Notes under the pieces: model-generated
Databases searched by the model: none
Told to the model about the DNA's origin: nothing
Seen by the model: the letters and a program-made list of their open reading frames with translations, nothing else
Part shown: in pieces, positions 1 to 5,544 of the stretch
How positions within the stretch are numbered: the first letter of the stretch is position 1
How the letters are laid out: every line of letters begins with the position of its first letter
Position numbers and translations under genes: made by a program
Source: Hyphomicrobiales bacterium
GTDB taxonomy: Bacteria; Pseudomonadota; Alphaproteobacteria; Rhizobiales; S144-35
Direction: 5' to 3'
Assembly (NCBI GenBank): GCA_015494185.1
Contig: WGBT01000168.1
Location: 1 to 6,956, forward strand
DNA length: 6,956 nt

Positions 1-191
1 ACCGGTTCACAGACCGCTTTATTGTTGGCGTGATTGTCGGTGTGCCGTTGCGATTTGCCGTTTTTGATATTTGACCGTTTGAAACCGGATTTGGATGCCC
101 TTGCCTCCAGCTTTGTCGGCCGCTTGGATGGTGTTGTTCGCGAATTGGGCCGGTTGGCAGCTCGTTTGGCAGGCCGTTTGTTCGGGGCCAC
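1..191 (-). CDS. Partial gene, basic N-terminal tail; probable rRNA pseudouridine synthase (RluB/RsuA-like)
   Basis: The reading frame is open from a GTG at 189-191 to the left edge, giving 63 codons with no stop. The GTG is preceded on the minus strand by a strong GGAGGG ribosome binding site (plus positions 197-202) with a 5-nt spacer, which is why I prefer it to the competing minus-strand frame that starts at 216 and stops at 19. The visible peptide is strongly basic (9 Lys and 8 Arg against 3 acidic residues) and low in complexity, starting MAPNKRPAKRAANRP. No folded domain is reached before the edge. The identity is an inference from context. In alphaproteobacteria tadA often lies divergently beside a pseudouridine synthase gene whose product has a Lys/Arg-rich extension before or after its S4 and catalytic domains. 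Another RNA-binding protein with a basic tail is possible. I am fairly confident of the gene and only moderately of the product. Confidence 0.5.
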   Translation of the reverse strand, partial: MAPNKRPAKRAANRPNSRTTPSKRPTKLEARASKSGFKRSNIKNGKSQRHTDNHANNKAVCEP

Positions 192-196
192 GATAT

Positions 197-202
197 CCCT
201 CC
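197..202 (-). promoter_or_regulatory. Ribosome binding site of the left-edge gene
   Basis: GGAGGG on the minus strand, 5 nt upstream of the GTG at 191. It is a near-perfect anti-16S match and decides the start of the truncated gene. Confidence 0.55.
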
Positions 203-274
203 GCTTTTGCCGTCACGTTCGATATCTGGATATAGGCCGAAACGCCACATTCGCCTAGCCAATATTAAGGAGAC

Positions 275-334
275 GTGGGAAAAAAGGAGGCGGTAAGACT
301 GCGAAAACCAAGCAACAGGGTTGAGAGAGGATGA
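275..334 (+). CDS. Possible 19-codon leader ORF coupled to tadA
   Basis: A short frame starts with GTG at 275, encodes MGKKEAVRLRKPSNRVERG and stops with TGA at 332-334. The stop overlaps the tadA start codon in an ATGA arrangement, which is the classical geometry for translational coupling. AAGGAG at 267-272 precedes the GTG, but its spacer is only 2 nt. A second strong site, AGGAGG at 285-290, lies inside the frame, 8 nt before an in-frame CTG at 299. tadA itself has only GAGAGG directly abutting its ATG, so coupling could explain how it is translated. The peptide is basic and I recognise no family. It may equally be chance, because a 19-codon ORF is short. Confidence 0.25.
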   Translation: MGKKEAVRLRKPSNRVERG

Positions 335-780
335 CACAGCCGAGTTTTATGACGCTGGCGCTTCGCGAAGCCGAGCGGGCGGCGGCGCGTGATGAAGTGC
401 CGGTGGGGGCGGTCATCGTCGGGCCTGATGGGAAGATTTGGGCACGCGATGGGAACCGAACCCGGGAACTTGCCGATCCCACCGCCCATGCCGAACTTTT
501 GGTGATCCGTGCGGCTGCCGCCCGGCTTGGCAGCGAACGGCTGATTGGCTTTGATCTTTATGTGACGCTGGAACCTTGTGCGATGTGTGCCGCAGCGCTT
601 TCTTTTGCGCGCCTTCGCCGGCTTTATTTTGCCGCTTCAGATCGCAAAATGGGGGGGGTGGAACATGGACCGCGTTTTTTCTCACAACCGACCTGCCATC
701 ACGCGCCAGAGGTCTATGGCGGGCTTGGCGAAACGGCGGCCGAGGCGCTATTGAAACAGTTTTTCCGCAACCGGCGCTGA
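331..780 (+). CDS. tadA: tRNA-specific adenosine(34) deaminase TadA
   Basis: A 149-residue protein of the cytidine/deoxycytidylate deaminase fold. TadA converts adenosine 34 to inosine in the anticodon of tRNA-Arg(ACG), so that one tRNA can read CGU, CGC and CGA. It is essential in most bacteria. The zinc and catalytic motifs are complete: HAE at residues 53-55 (His53 binds zinc, Glu55 is the proton shuttle) and PCAMC at 82-86 (Cys83 and Cys86 bind zinc). The N-terminal stretch with EVPVGAVIV (residues 22-30) and the LYVTLEPC strand are typical of TadA. The length is normal. ATG 331 gives the usual N-terminus; an in-frame stop at 322-324 rules out a longer protein, and Met7 (349) has no ribosome site. 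The ribosome site is weak and abuts the ATG. The gene is divergent from the left-edge gene and ends 9 nt before the folB stop, so it converges with the folate block. Confidence 0.95.
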   Translation: MTQPSFMTLALREAERAAARDEVPVGAVIVGPDGKIWARDGNRTRELADPTAHAELLVIRAAAARLGSERLIGFDLYVTLEPCAMCAAALSFARLRRLYFAASDRKMGGVEHGPRFFSQPTCHHAPEVYGGLGETAAEALLKQFFRNRR

Positions 781-789
781 AACTCGAGG

Positions 790-1206
790 TTAACCCGAAA
801 GGGGTTGCAAGCGTTCGATCTCGACACCAACCGAGGCGCATTCAGGCATGATATCCGGCTTTTCAATACGGATCCGGACGGCCAATACCCGCCGGTCTTG
901 CAAGCAGGCGGCGGCGATGTTTTCCGCCAATGTCTCGATCAGATTGACGTGGCCAGCCTTGCAGATCGCTTGGATCTTGCGCACCACCTGTTCATAGCAA
1001 ACGACATTCTCCAGCCGGTCATCGAGCTGTTGAGCGCCTTCGTGAACGGTCAAATCCACACTCATGACCAGCCGCTGGGGCTGTAACTTTTCATGGGCAT
1101 GGACGCCAACACTGGCCTGCACTTCCAGATCGCGCACAAAGACATGGCGTGTTCGGGCGATGGCATTGGCGCGCAGCTCGTTTGGAAGCGGTCGGGATTG
1201 GTTCAT
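790..1206 (-). CDS. folB: Dihydroneopterin aldolase FolB
   Basis: A 138-residue protein of the tunnelling-fold family. FolB cleaves 7,8-dihydroneopterin to 6-hydroxymethyl-dihydropterin plus glycolaldehyde in tetrahydrofolate synthesis, and many FolB enzymes also epimerise dihydroneopterin to dihydromonapterin. Visible signatures are HVFVRDLEVQASVGVHAHEK (residues 21-40, with the conserved acid Glu39), NLIETLAENIA (88-98) and RIRIEKPDIMPECASVGVEI (111-130, with the presumed catalytic Lys116). It is slightly longer than the usual 120 residues because of a 20-residue N-terminal lead. I chose ATG 1206 because GGAG (plus 1213-1216) sits 6 nt upstream. A longer frame from ATG 1248 would overlap the reductase gene by 8 nt and has no ribosome site. 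It is the last gene of a three-gene minus-strand block, 34 nt behind the pteridine-reductase-like gene. I see no intrinsic terminator before it meets tadA. Confidence 0.93.
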   Translation of the reverse strand: MNQSRPLPNELRANAIARTRHVFVRDLEVQASVGVHAHEKLQPQRLVMSVDLTVHEGAQQLDDRLENVVCYEQVVRKIQAICKAGHVNLIETLAENIAAACLQDRRVLAVRIRIEKPDIMPECASVGVEIERLQPLSG

Positions 1207-1212
1207 CGGCTT

Positions 1213-1216
1213 CTCC
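1213..1216 (-). promoter_or_regulatory. folB ribosome binding site
   Basis: GGAG on the minus strand with a 6-nt spacer to ATG 1206. It selects this start over the upstream ATG at 1248. Confidence 0.6.
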
Positions 1217-1240
1217 GCGAGGCGGTGGTTTTCGCCAGCC

Positions 1241-2029
1241 TCAATCATGGGTGTTGGTCACATCCGGGGTTTGCCAGGCTAAATGCCGGCCCCCATCAAG
1301 CGCAATCATTTGGCCGGTCATGGCTGGTGCGTCAAGGATAAAGCGGATCGCACGGGCGATTTCTTGCGGTGTGGTGCCAACCCCAAGCGGGGTTTTTGCG
1401 CATTGTTCACGAAACTCTTGTTCCGTCTGCCGGGCATTGGGCAAGGTGGGGCCGGGGCCAATGGCGTTGACGCGGATCCGGGGGGCTAAGGCTTGTGCCA
1501 TGGTCTTCGTCGCCGCCCAAAGGCCCGCCTTGCTGATGGTGTAGGAATAAAAATAAGGCGTGAGTTTCAAGACCTTTTGATCAAGAATATTGATGATGTT
1601 ACCGACTATATGAGTGGGGCAGGCGGCGGTGAATTGCTGGGCGAGAAACACCGGCGCCCGCAGATTGACGTCGATATGCCGTTGCCAACTGGCTTGAGTC
1701 ATGGCCTTGTCGCTGTCAGGCTTGAGACTGTCGGGCTCGAACAGCGAGGCATTGTTGATGAGGCAGGTTGGCGGGGCGAGCCGATCGGCGCAGGCGGGGA
1801 CAAGCGCCATGGTGGCGTCATGGTCGGCAAGATCGGCACCAATCGCCACCGCCTGGCCCCCTATGGCCTGGATCTCTTGAACGGCCGCCTCTGCGGGCTT
1901 GCGCGAGCGATTGTAATGGACGCACACCGCCCAGCCATGTTGAGCCAAATCCAGGGCAATAGCGCGGCCAATACGCACGCCAGCACCGGTTATTAGCACG
2001 ACTTTTTCGGGATTGATTTTGTTGTTCAT
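1241..2029 (-). CDS. SDR-family reductase of the FolM/PTR1 (pteridine reductase) type
   Basis: A 262-residue short-chain dehydrogenase/reductase with a Rossmann fold. The nucleotide loop is TGAGVRIG (residues 14-21), with the TGxxxRxG pattern of NADPH-dependent pteridine reductases rather than plain TGxxxGxG. NNAS is at 92-95 and the catalytic YxxxK is Tyr163/Lys167. Most SDRs have Ser about 13 residues before that Tyr. Here Asp150 stands there, as it does in Leishmania PTR1 and E. coli FolM. The C-terminus ends its fold with LDGGRHL, also as in FolM. By family, the likely reaction is NADPH reduction of a dihydropterin (dihydromonapterin or dihydrofolate) to the tetrahydro form. ATG 2029 follows a purine-rich AAAGG site and lies 13 nt after the antiporter stop, and folB follows 34 nt later. 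The link to FolB, which makes or uses the same pterins, supports this role. The exact substrate is inferred, and a generic SDR label would be the cautious alternative. Confidence 0.9.
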   Translation of the reverse strand: MNNKINPEKVVLITGAGVRIGRAIALDLAQHGWAVCVHYNRSRKPAEAAVQEIQAIGGQAVAIGADLADHDATMALVPACADRLAPPTCLINNASLFEPDSLKPDSDKAMTQASWQRHIDVNLRAPVFLAQQFTAACPTHIVGNIINILDQKVLKLTPYFYSYTISKAGLWAATKTMAQALAPRIRVNAIGPGPTLPNARQTEQEFREQCAKTPLGVGTTPQEIARAIRFILDAPAMTGQMIALDGGRHLAWQTPDVTNTHD

Positions 2030-2042
2030 GCGAGCCTTTCCC

Positions 2043-3062
2043 TCACCCTGTCAAACCGGGGACAACACCGCCTTGCGCCGCGACAGAATCTGTGGCCCGT
2101 GGCGCAAAGACAAAATAGATATAGGCCAGATAAGCGCCGACGAACAACAAGGCCGGGAGACGGGTGATCTTGGCGCGTGGCAGCACGAACAGGGCAAGAA
2201 TGGCAGAGGCTGCCAGCATCACCCACAGATCGATTTGGAAGAAGACCGGCGGGATCGGAAGCGGAGCGATCAAAGCGGTAAAGCCCATAATCGCCAGCAG
2301 ATTGAAGAGATTGCTCCCCAGCACATTGCCAAGTGCCAGTCCTGCCTGATTGCGGAATGCGGCGATGGTGGTGGTGGCCAGCTCTGGCAAGGATGTGCCA
2401 AGCGCGACCAAGGTCAGACCGATGACGGCGTCAGAAACGCCAAAATCACGGGCAAGATGGGTGGCGCCAACAACCGTCAAATGGGCCCCAACCGGCATGC
2501 CAATGATACCAATCAGGATCATGAAGGCAATGAAATAGGGACGGAACGGCAAGCCTTTGATCCCATCGATCGTTTCAATGGCTTCCTCGCCAAGCACCGT
2601 TGCGGCATCTTTTTGGGCCTGGGCGCGGCGGGCGGATTCGAGCAAGAAGGCGATCAACAAGATCACCAGCACCAGCCCATGAACAAACGACAACGGTCCC
2701 ACATAACTCAACCCAATGAAGACCAGACTTGCGATCAGGACGAAGATCATATTGCGGCGGATGAAGGGTTGATTGCAATCGATGGCGCTGATCAGCGCCG
2801 GCACGCCCAGAACCAGAAAGATATTGGCGATATTGCTGCCCACCACATTGCCCACTGCCAGCCCAGGCGCACCAGAAACGGCGGCATGGACGGATACCAC
2901 CAGTTCCGGAGCTGAGGTGCCAAAGGCGACCACGGTGAGTCCGATCACCAAAGTCGGCACATTGAATTTCACCGATAGCGCCACCGCGCCACGAACCAGC
3001 GCATCACCACAGACAAGCAAAAGCGCAAGCCCGCCGAAAAGCAAGATGAAATCGGTCAGCAA
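2043..3062 (-). CDS. Calcium/sodium antiporter, CaCA family (YrbG-like)
   Basis: A 339-residue integral inner-membrane protein of about ten hydrophobic segments, built from two inverted homologous halves. Each half carries the alpha-repeat signature of the Ca2+/cation antiporter superfamily: GTSAPE at residues 48-53 followed by GNVVGSN at 71-77, and GTSLPE at 222-227 followed by GNVLGSN at 245-251. Glu53 and Glu227 correspond to the paired ion-binding acids of NCX_Mj. A hydrophilic cytoplasmic loop (about 142-172) separates the halves. It probably exchanges Na+ or H+ for Ca2+. The start is TTG at 3060-3062, since the frame has no ATG in the right place and the first residues (MLTDFILLFGG) match the usual N-terminus. 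AAGGA (plus 3071-3075) is 8 nt upstream. An out-of-frame ATG at 3067-3069 lies between the two. It is the first gene of the block with the reductase and folB, and I see no functional reason for that linkage. Confidence 0.93.
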   Translation of the reverse strand: MLTDFILLFGGLALLLVCGDALVRGAVALSVKFNVPTLVIGLTVVAFGTSAPELVVSVHAAVSGAPGLAVGNVVGSNIANIFLVLGVPALISAIDCNQPFIRRNMIFVLIASLVFIGLSYVGPLSFVHGLVLVILLIAFLLESARRAQAQKDAATVLGEEAIETIDGIKGLPFRPYFIAFMILIGIIGMPVGAHLTVVGATHLARDFGVSDAVIGLTLVALGTSLPELATTTIAAFRNQAGLALGNVLGSNLFNLLAIMGFTALIAPLPIPPVFFQIDLWVMLAASAILALFVLPRAKITRLPALLFVGAYLAYIYFVFAPRATDSVAAQGGVVPGLTG

Positions 3063-3618
3063 TGGTCATATCCTTCTTAAATTACCAGCTTCAGTCCCAG
3101 CACACAGGACGGCTCAGCTTCTTGCTTGACAGGAGACCGTAGAGAAAGCCCATACTGGTTACAGAATCTGGGGGGCTTTGTCACGCAAACAAGATTAGGA
3201 CGGTTTGTTTTCCCCTTTTCCTGCCCCCCCACTTCCCTATGAAAATTCTTCCGCTGAGGCAAATGCCAATTTGGCGCATTGCTCTGATGAAAAGCCAGAC
3301 CGCCCGCTTTTGATGCATATTTTTTGCGCAAACCCGACAGGACTGTGATTGTTTTGCAACAAACTGGGGCGCAATGTTACTCTTCCAGTTTATTTTGCTA
3401 GGCGAATTTGGCGAATCCCCTCATCAAAACTATCACAACAAGGTCATGCGTTCTTGCCTGATAACTGGCGCTTTCTCGTTTGCTCATCATGAGCGTCAGC
3501 AGTTCCTGAAAGAGTTTTCCGCGTTTTTGTAAGTGTCTCAGCGTTAGCGCAATAAGATCAGTTCCGCCCGGGGTTGCCGGCTCGCGGAGCGCATGAAGAA
3601 AGACAAGGATGAATAATT
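3063..3618. other. 556-nt divergent intergenic region without a supported gene
   Basis: This spacer separates the antiporter start (minus) from the porin start (plus) and so must carry control elements for both. The open frames in it, such as the 84-codon minus-strand frame at 3077-3331, have no recognisable domain or ribosome site. Visible elements are a perfect 10-bp palindrome, TTTGCGCAAA (3323-3332), a tandem GGCGAAT repeat around 3401-3417, and an isolated TTGACA at 3126-3131 with no acceptable -10. A weak promoter candidate for the porin (TTGGCG 3408-3413, 17-nt spacer, TATCAC 3431-3436) would give a leader of about 175 nt. I found no terminator, tRNA or riboswitch that I can defend. 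Confidence 0.6.
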
Positions 3619-4464
3619 ATGTCAAAGACACTTTCTCGTCATTTGGCTGGGCTGCTCGTTTCCTGCGTCGCAGCTGTTGCGATGACTGGCACCGCGCAGG
3701 CCGGCGGTCTGTTCGACCGCGGAAGCACGAAAGACAGCTATAAAGATGGCTATGAAGGCAGCCTGAAAGATGCCCCGGTGGCTTGCGGCCGCGAATGGTC
3801 GGCCAATGTTGCCTTGACCACGGACTATGTGTTCCGCGGCTTCTCGCAAACCGATCAGGCGCCTGCCGTTCAAGGCGGTTTCGACTTCAGCTGGTGCCGG
3901 TTCTATGCCGGGGTTTGGGCGTCAAACCTGGATTTTGGCGGGGATGGCAATGGTGCTGATATCGCCAATATCGAGATCGACTATTATCTTGGGCTCAAAC
4001 AAAAACTGTTTGGCGCCGAATTTGATCTCGGGGTGATTTATTACACTTATCCAAACGCCAATGACAACAATGTCAATGTTCCTGAGCTTAACTATGTCGA
4101 GTTCAAGGCCGGTGTTAGCAGAGAGCTGCATGACAATTTCACCGCTGGTTTCACCGCCTATTATTCGCCGGAATACACAGGCAATCTCGGTCAAACCTGG
4201 TTCCTTGAAACCAATTTCGAACGTAAGTTGTTCACCCGTGGCCGTTATGAATTCGTTGCCAGCGGTTTGGTTGGCTTTGGCCTCTTTGAAGCCAGCTCTC
4301 CCATGGATGACTATACTTACTGGAATGCTGGTCTGACCGTGAATGTGGACAAGTTCGCGCTCGATGTCCGCTATTGGGATACCGACAACTCAGATGCTTT
4401 CTGCAGCGGTCCGCTGTTCCAGTGTGATGCGCGCGTTGTCGGCACCGTGTCGGCCTCGTTCTAA
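3619..4464 (+). CDS. TorF-family putative outer membrane porin
   Basis: A 281-residue exported protein. Residues 1-28 form a classical signal peptide: positive N-terminus (SKTLSRH), hydrophobic core, then small residues ending AQA before Gly29. The mature part begins with a short polar linker, then the hallmark ANVALTTDYVFRGFSQT (62-78) and FYAGVWASNLDFGG (95-108), which I recognise from the TorF/TIGR02001 family of proteobacterial barrel proteins. Alternating hydrophobic and aromatic strands run to a C-terminal Phe281, as expected of a barrel assembled by the BAM complex. The substrate is unknown; family members are called putative porins. Four cysteines remain in the mature chain (56, 93, 262, 269). 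The last two lie in a probable loop and could form a disulfide. ATG 3619 has AAGGA at 3605-3609 with a 9-nt spacer. The gene stands alone and is closed by a strong terminator at 4493-4530. Confidence 0.9.
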   Translation: MSKTLSRHLAGLLVSCVAAVAMTGTAQAGGLFDRGSTKDSYKDGYEGSLKDAPVACGREWSANVALTTDYVFRGFSQTDQAPAVQGGFDFSWCRFYAGVWASNLDFGGDGNGADIANIEIDYYLGLKQKLFGAEFDLGVIYYTYPNANDNNVNVPELNYVEFKAGVSRELHDNFTAGFTAYYSPEYTGNLGQTWFLETNFERKLFTRGRYEFVASGLVGFGLFEASSPMDDYTYWNAGLTVNVDKFALDVRYWDTDNSDAFCSGPLFQCDARVVGTVSASF

Positions 4465-4492
4465 TCACCAAGATCAAGCATCGAAGAACACT

Positions 4493-4530
4493 GGCCGGGG
4501 CTTTGCTATCTGCAAGCTCCGGCCTTTTTT
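4493..4530 (+). terminator. Rho-independent terminator of the porin gene
   Basis: GGCCGGGGCTT (4493-4503) pairs with AAGCTCCGGCC (4514-4524) over 11 bp with one G-U wobble and a 10-nt loop, followed at once by six T (4525-4530). It starts 29 nt after the porin stop codon. Confidence 0.9.
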
Positions 4531-4573
4531 CGCCTTCTCAATGGTTTCGCTCATATGTCTTTTAATTTTTTTA

Positions 4574-4682
4574 AGAATATTCAAAGAGATAGGAAAATCC
4601 TGAAGCGGTCAATGAAAATGAAAAAGACCGCCGGTATTTTTCATTGACTTTTCCATGCTTTCCGTATCCCTTTGAATGTTCT
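4574..4682. repeat. Long imperfect palindrome (about 109 bp) 3' of the hydratase gene
   Basis: The left arm 4574-4596 (AGAATATTCAAAGAGATAGG and on) matches the reverse complement of 4659-4682 with two transitions and one gap. After a poorly matched 10-11 nt, a perfect 11-bp stem follows: GTCAATGAAAA (4608-4618) against TTTTCATTGAC (4638-4648), around a 19-nt centre. Weaker complementarity continues outward to about 4561 and 4694 (TTTAATTT against AAATTGAA). A second pairing, GCGGTC (4605-4610) with GACCGC (4626-4631), would compete with the 11-bp stem. The right arm is part of the 82-bp repeat copy at 4648-4729. There is no T-tract in the right position, so it does not look like an ordinary terminator. 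It may be a palindromic mobile repeat or an mRNA 3' end stabiliser. Confidence 0.75.
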
Positions 4683-4729
4683 GCGTAAATTGAACGGTAT
4701 ACGAAGAAAGGTCGGGGGCCGTTGATATT
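4648..4729 (+). repeat. Dispersed repeat, copy A (82 bp)
   Basis: It aligns without a single gap to 6635-6716 at a constant offset of 1987 nt, 58 of 82 identical by my hand count. The ends are best conserved: TTCCATG, then TTTCCGTATCCCTT, near the left end and GGGGCCGTT near the right end. The copy ends inside the stop codon of the hydratase gene (4728-4730) and similarity ceases there. Its left half is the right arm of the adjoining palindrome. No ORF explains it. Confidence 0.75.
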
Positions 4730-5501
4730 ACTTGTTCTTAAAATGTGGGGAGCGTTTTTCAATGAAGGCGGTCATGCCCTCTTTCTTGTCTTCCAGGGCA
4801 AATAGGGAATAAAACATCAACCGTTCCTGACGCACGCCCTGGGTCAGCGGGGTTTCTGCGGCCATGTTGATGGCGGCCTTGGCCATGCTTAGCGCTGGCA
4901 TTGACATTTCACTGATCTTGTTTGCAATTTTCATTGCTTCATCGAACAGGTTACTGGCAGAGGTGATGCGGCTGACAAGCCCCGCGGTTTCAGCCTCTTT
5001 GGCTGTCATGGTGCGGCCTGTCAATACCATCTCCATGGCCTTGGATTTGCCAACAGCCCGCACAAGGCGTTGGGTGCCGCCCAGTCCGGGCATCACACCA
5101 ATGGTGATTTCTGGCAGTCCAAATTTGGCGTTGTCGGCGGCAATGATGATGTCGCACATCATAGCCATTTCAAAACCGCCCCCAAGGGCATAACCTGCAA
5201 CGGCGGCAATCACCGGTTTTCGGCATTCGGCGATGCGGTTGAGGGGGTGGAGAAAATCCTGACGCCAGGCTTGCACGAAATCCAGTTCCACCATTTCCTT
5301 GATATCCGCTCCGGCGGCGAAAAAACTATCGGATCCGGTCAGCAGCAAGCATTTGATGGTTTCATCGGCCTCAAATTGGTCGACGGCTTGTGCGAGTTCA
5401 CGGGCCAGTTCGCCATTGATGGCATTGAGTTGTTGCGGCCGGTTCAGCCGGATCACACCAACATGGCCGATATGTTCCGTCAAAATCGTTTCAAACGACA
5501 T
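4728..5501 (-). CDS. Enoyl-CoA hydratase (crotonase family)
   Basis: A 257-residue crotonase-fold enzyme that adds water to trans-2-enoyl-CoA in fatty acid beta-oxidation or related acyl-CoA breakdown, in the cytosol. Both catalytic glutamates of classical hydratases are present: Glu111 in GGGFEMAMMCD (107-117) and Glu131 in LPEITIGVMPGLGGTQRL (129-146). The CoA and oxyanion-hole segment FFAAGADIKEM is at 60-70. It is close to the mitochondrial ECHS1 style (AMMCDIIIA, GKSKAMEMVLTG). The length is typical. Although the frame stays open upstream to 5888, that stretch is antisense-phase mutM DNA and the family begins at MSFETI, so I chose ATG 5501. The nearest ribosome site, AGGA (plus 5514-5517), has a long 12-nt spacer. 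It follows mutM by 43 nt, a pairing common in alphaproteobacteria, where rpsT and dnaA often come next. Here they do not. Confidence 0.93.
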   Translation of the reverse strand: MSFETILTEHIGHVGVIRLNRPQQLNAINGELARELAQAVDQFEADETIKCLLLTGSDSFFAAGADIKEMVELDFVQAWRQDFLHPLNRIAECRKPVIAAVAGYALGGGFEMAMMCDIIIAADNAKFGLPEITIGVMPGLGGTQRLVRAVGKSKAMEMVLTGRTMTAKEAETAGLVSRITSASNLFDEAMKIANKISEMSMPALSMAKAAINMAAETPLTQGVRQERLMFYSLFALEDKKEGMTAFIEKRSPHFKNK

Positions 5502-5544
5502 CTCAGTTATAAATCCTAATTGTTGTTCCCAAACCGTCCCGCGG

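Noticed and set aside
207..236. Candidate tadA promoter TTGCCG, 18 nt, TATAGG
   Set aside because: Only four of six matches in each box; not distinguishable from background without start-site data.
792..806. Small hairpin AACCC/GGGTT between the convergent ends of tadA and folB
   Set aside because: Only 5 bp with no T-tract on either strand; too weak to call a terminator.
2013..2915. 300-codon plus-strand open frame
   Set aside because: It is antisense to the antiporter, rich in Gln, His and Asp with no domain, while the minus-strand frame carries both CaCA signatures.
3126..3156. TTGACA at 3126-3131 with CATACT at 3151-3156
   Set aside because: The spacer is 19 nt, the -10 is poor, and the porin start is more than 450 nt away.
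3077..3331. 84-codon minus-strand frame in the divergent spacer
   Set aside because: No ribosome site, no recognisable domain and a composition typical of chance frames.
249..3407. 11-mer GCTAGGCGAAT at 3397-3407 and inverted at 249-259
   Set aside because: About ten 11-mer matches are expected by chance in a window of this size.
3593..3616. Seven-codon mini-ORF MKKDKDE just before the porin start
   Set aside because: Too short to judge. Its purines also form the porin ribosome site, which explains the composition.
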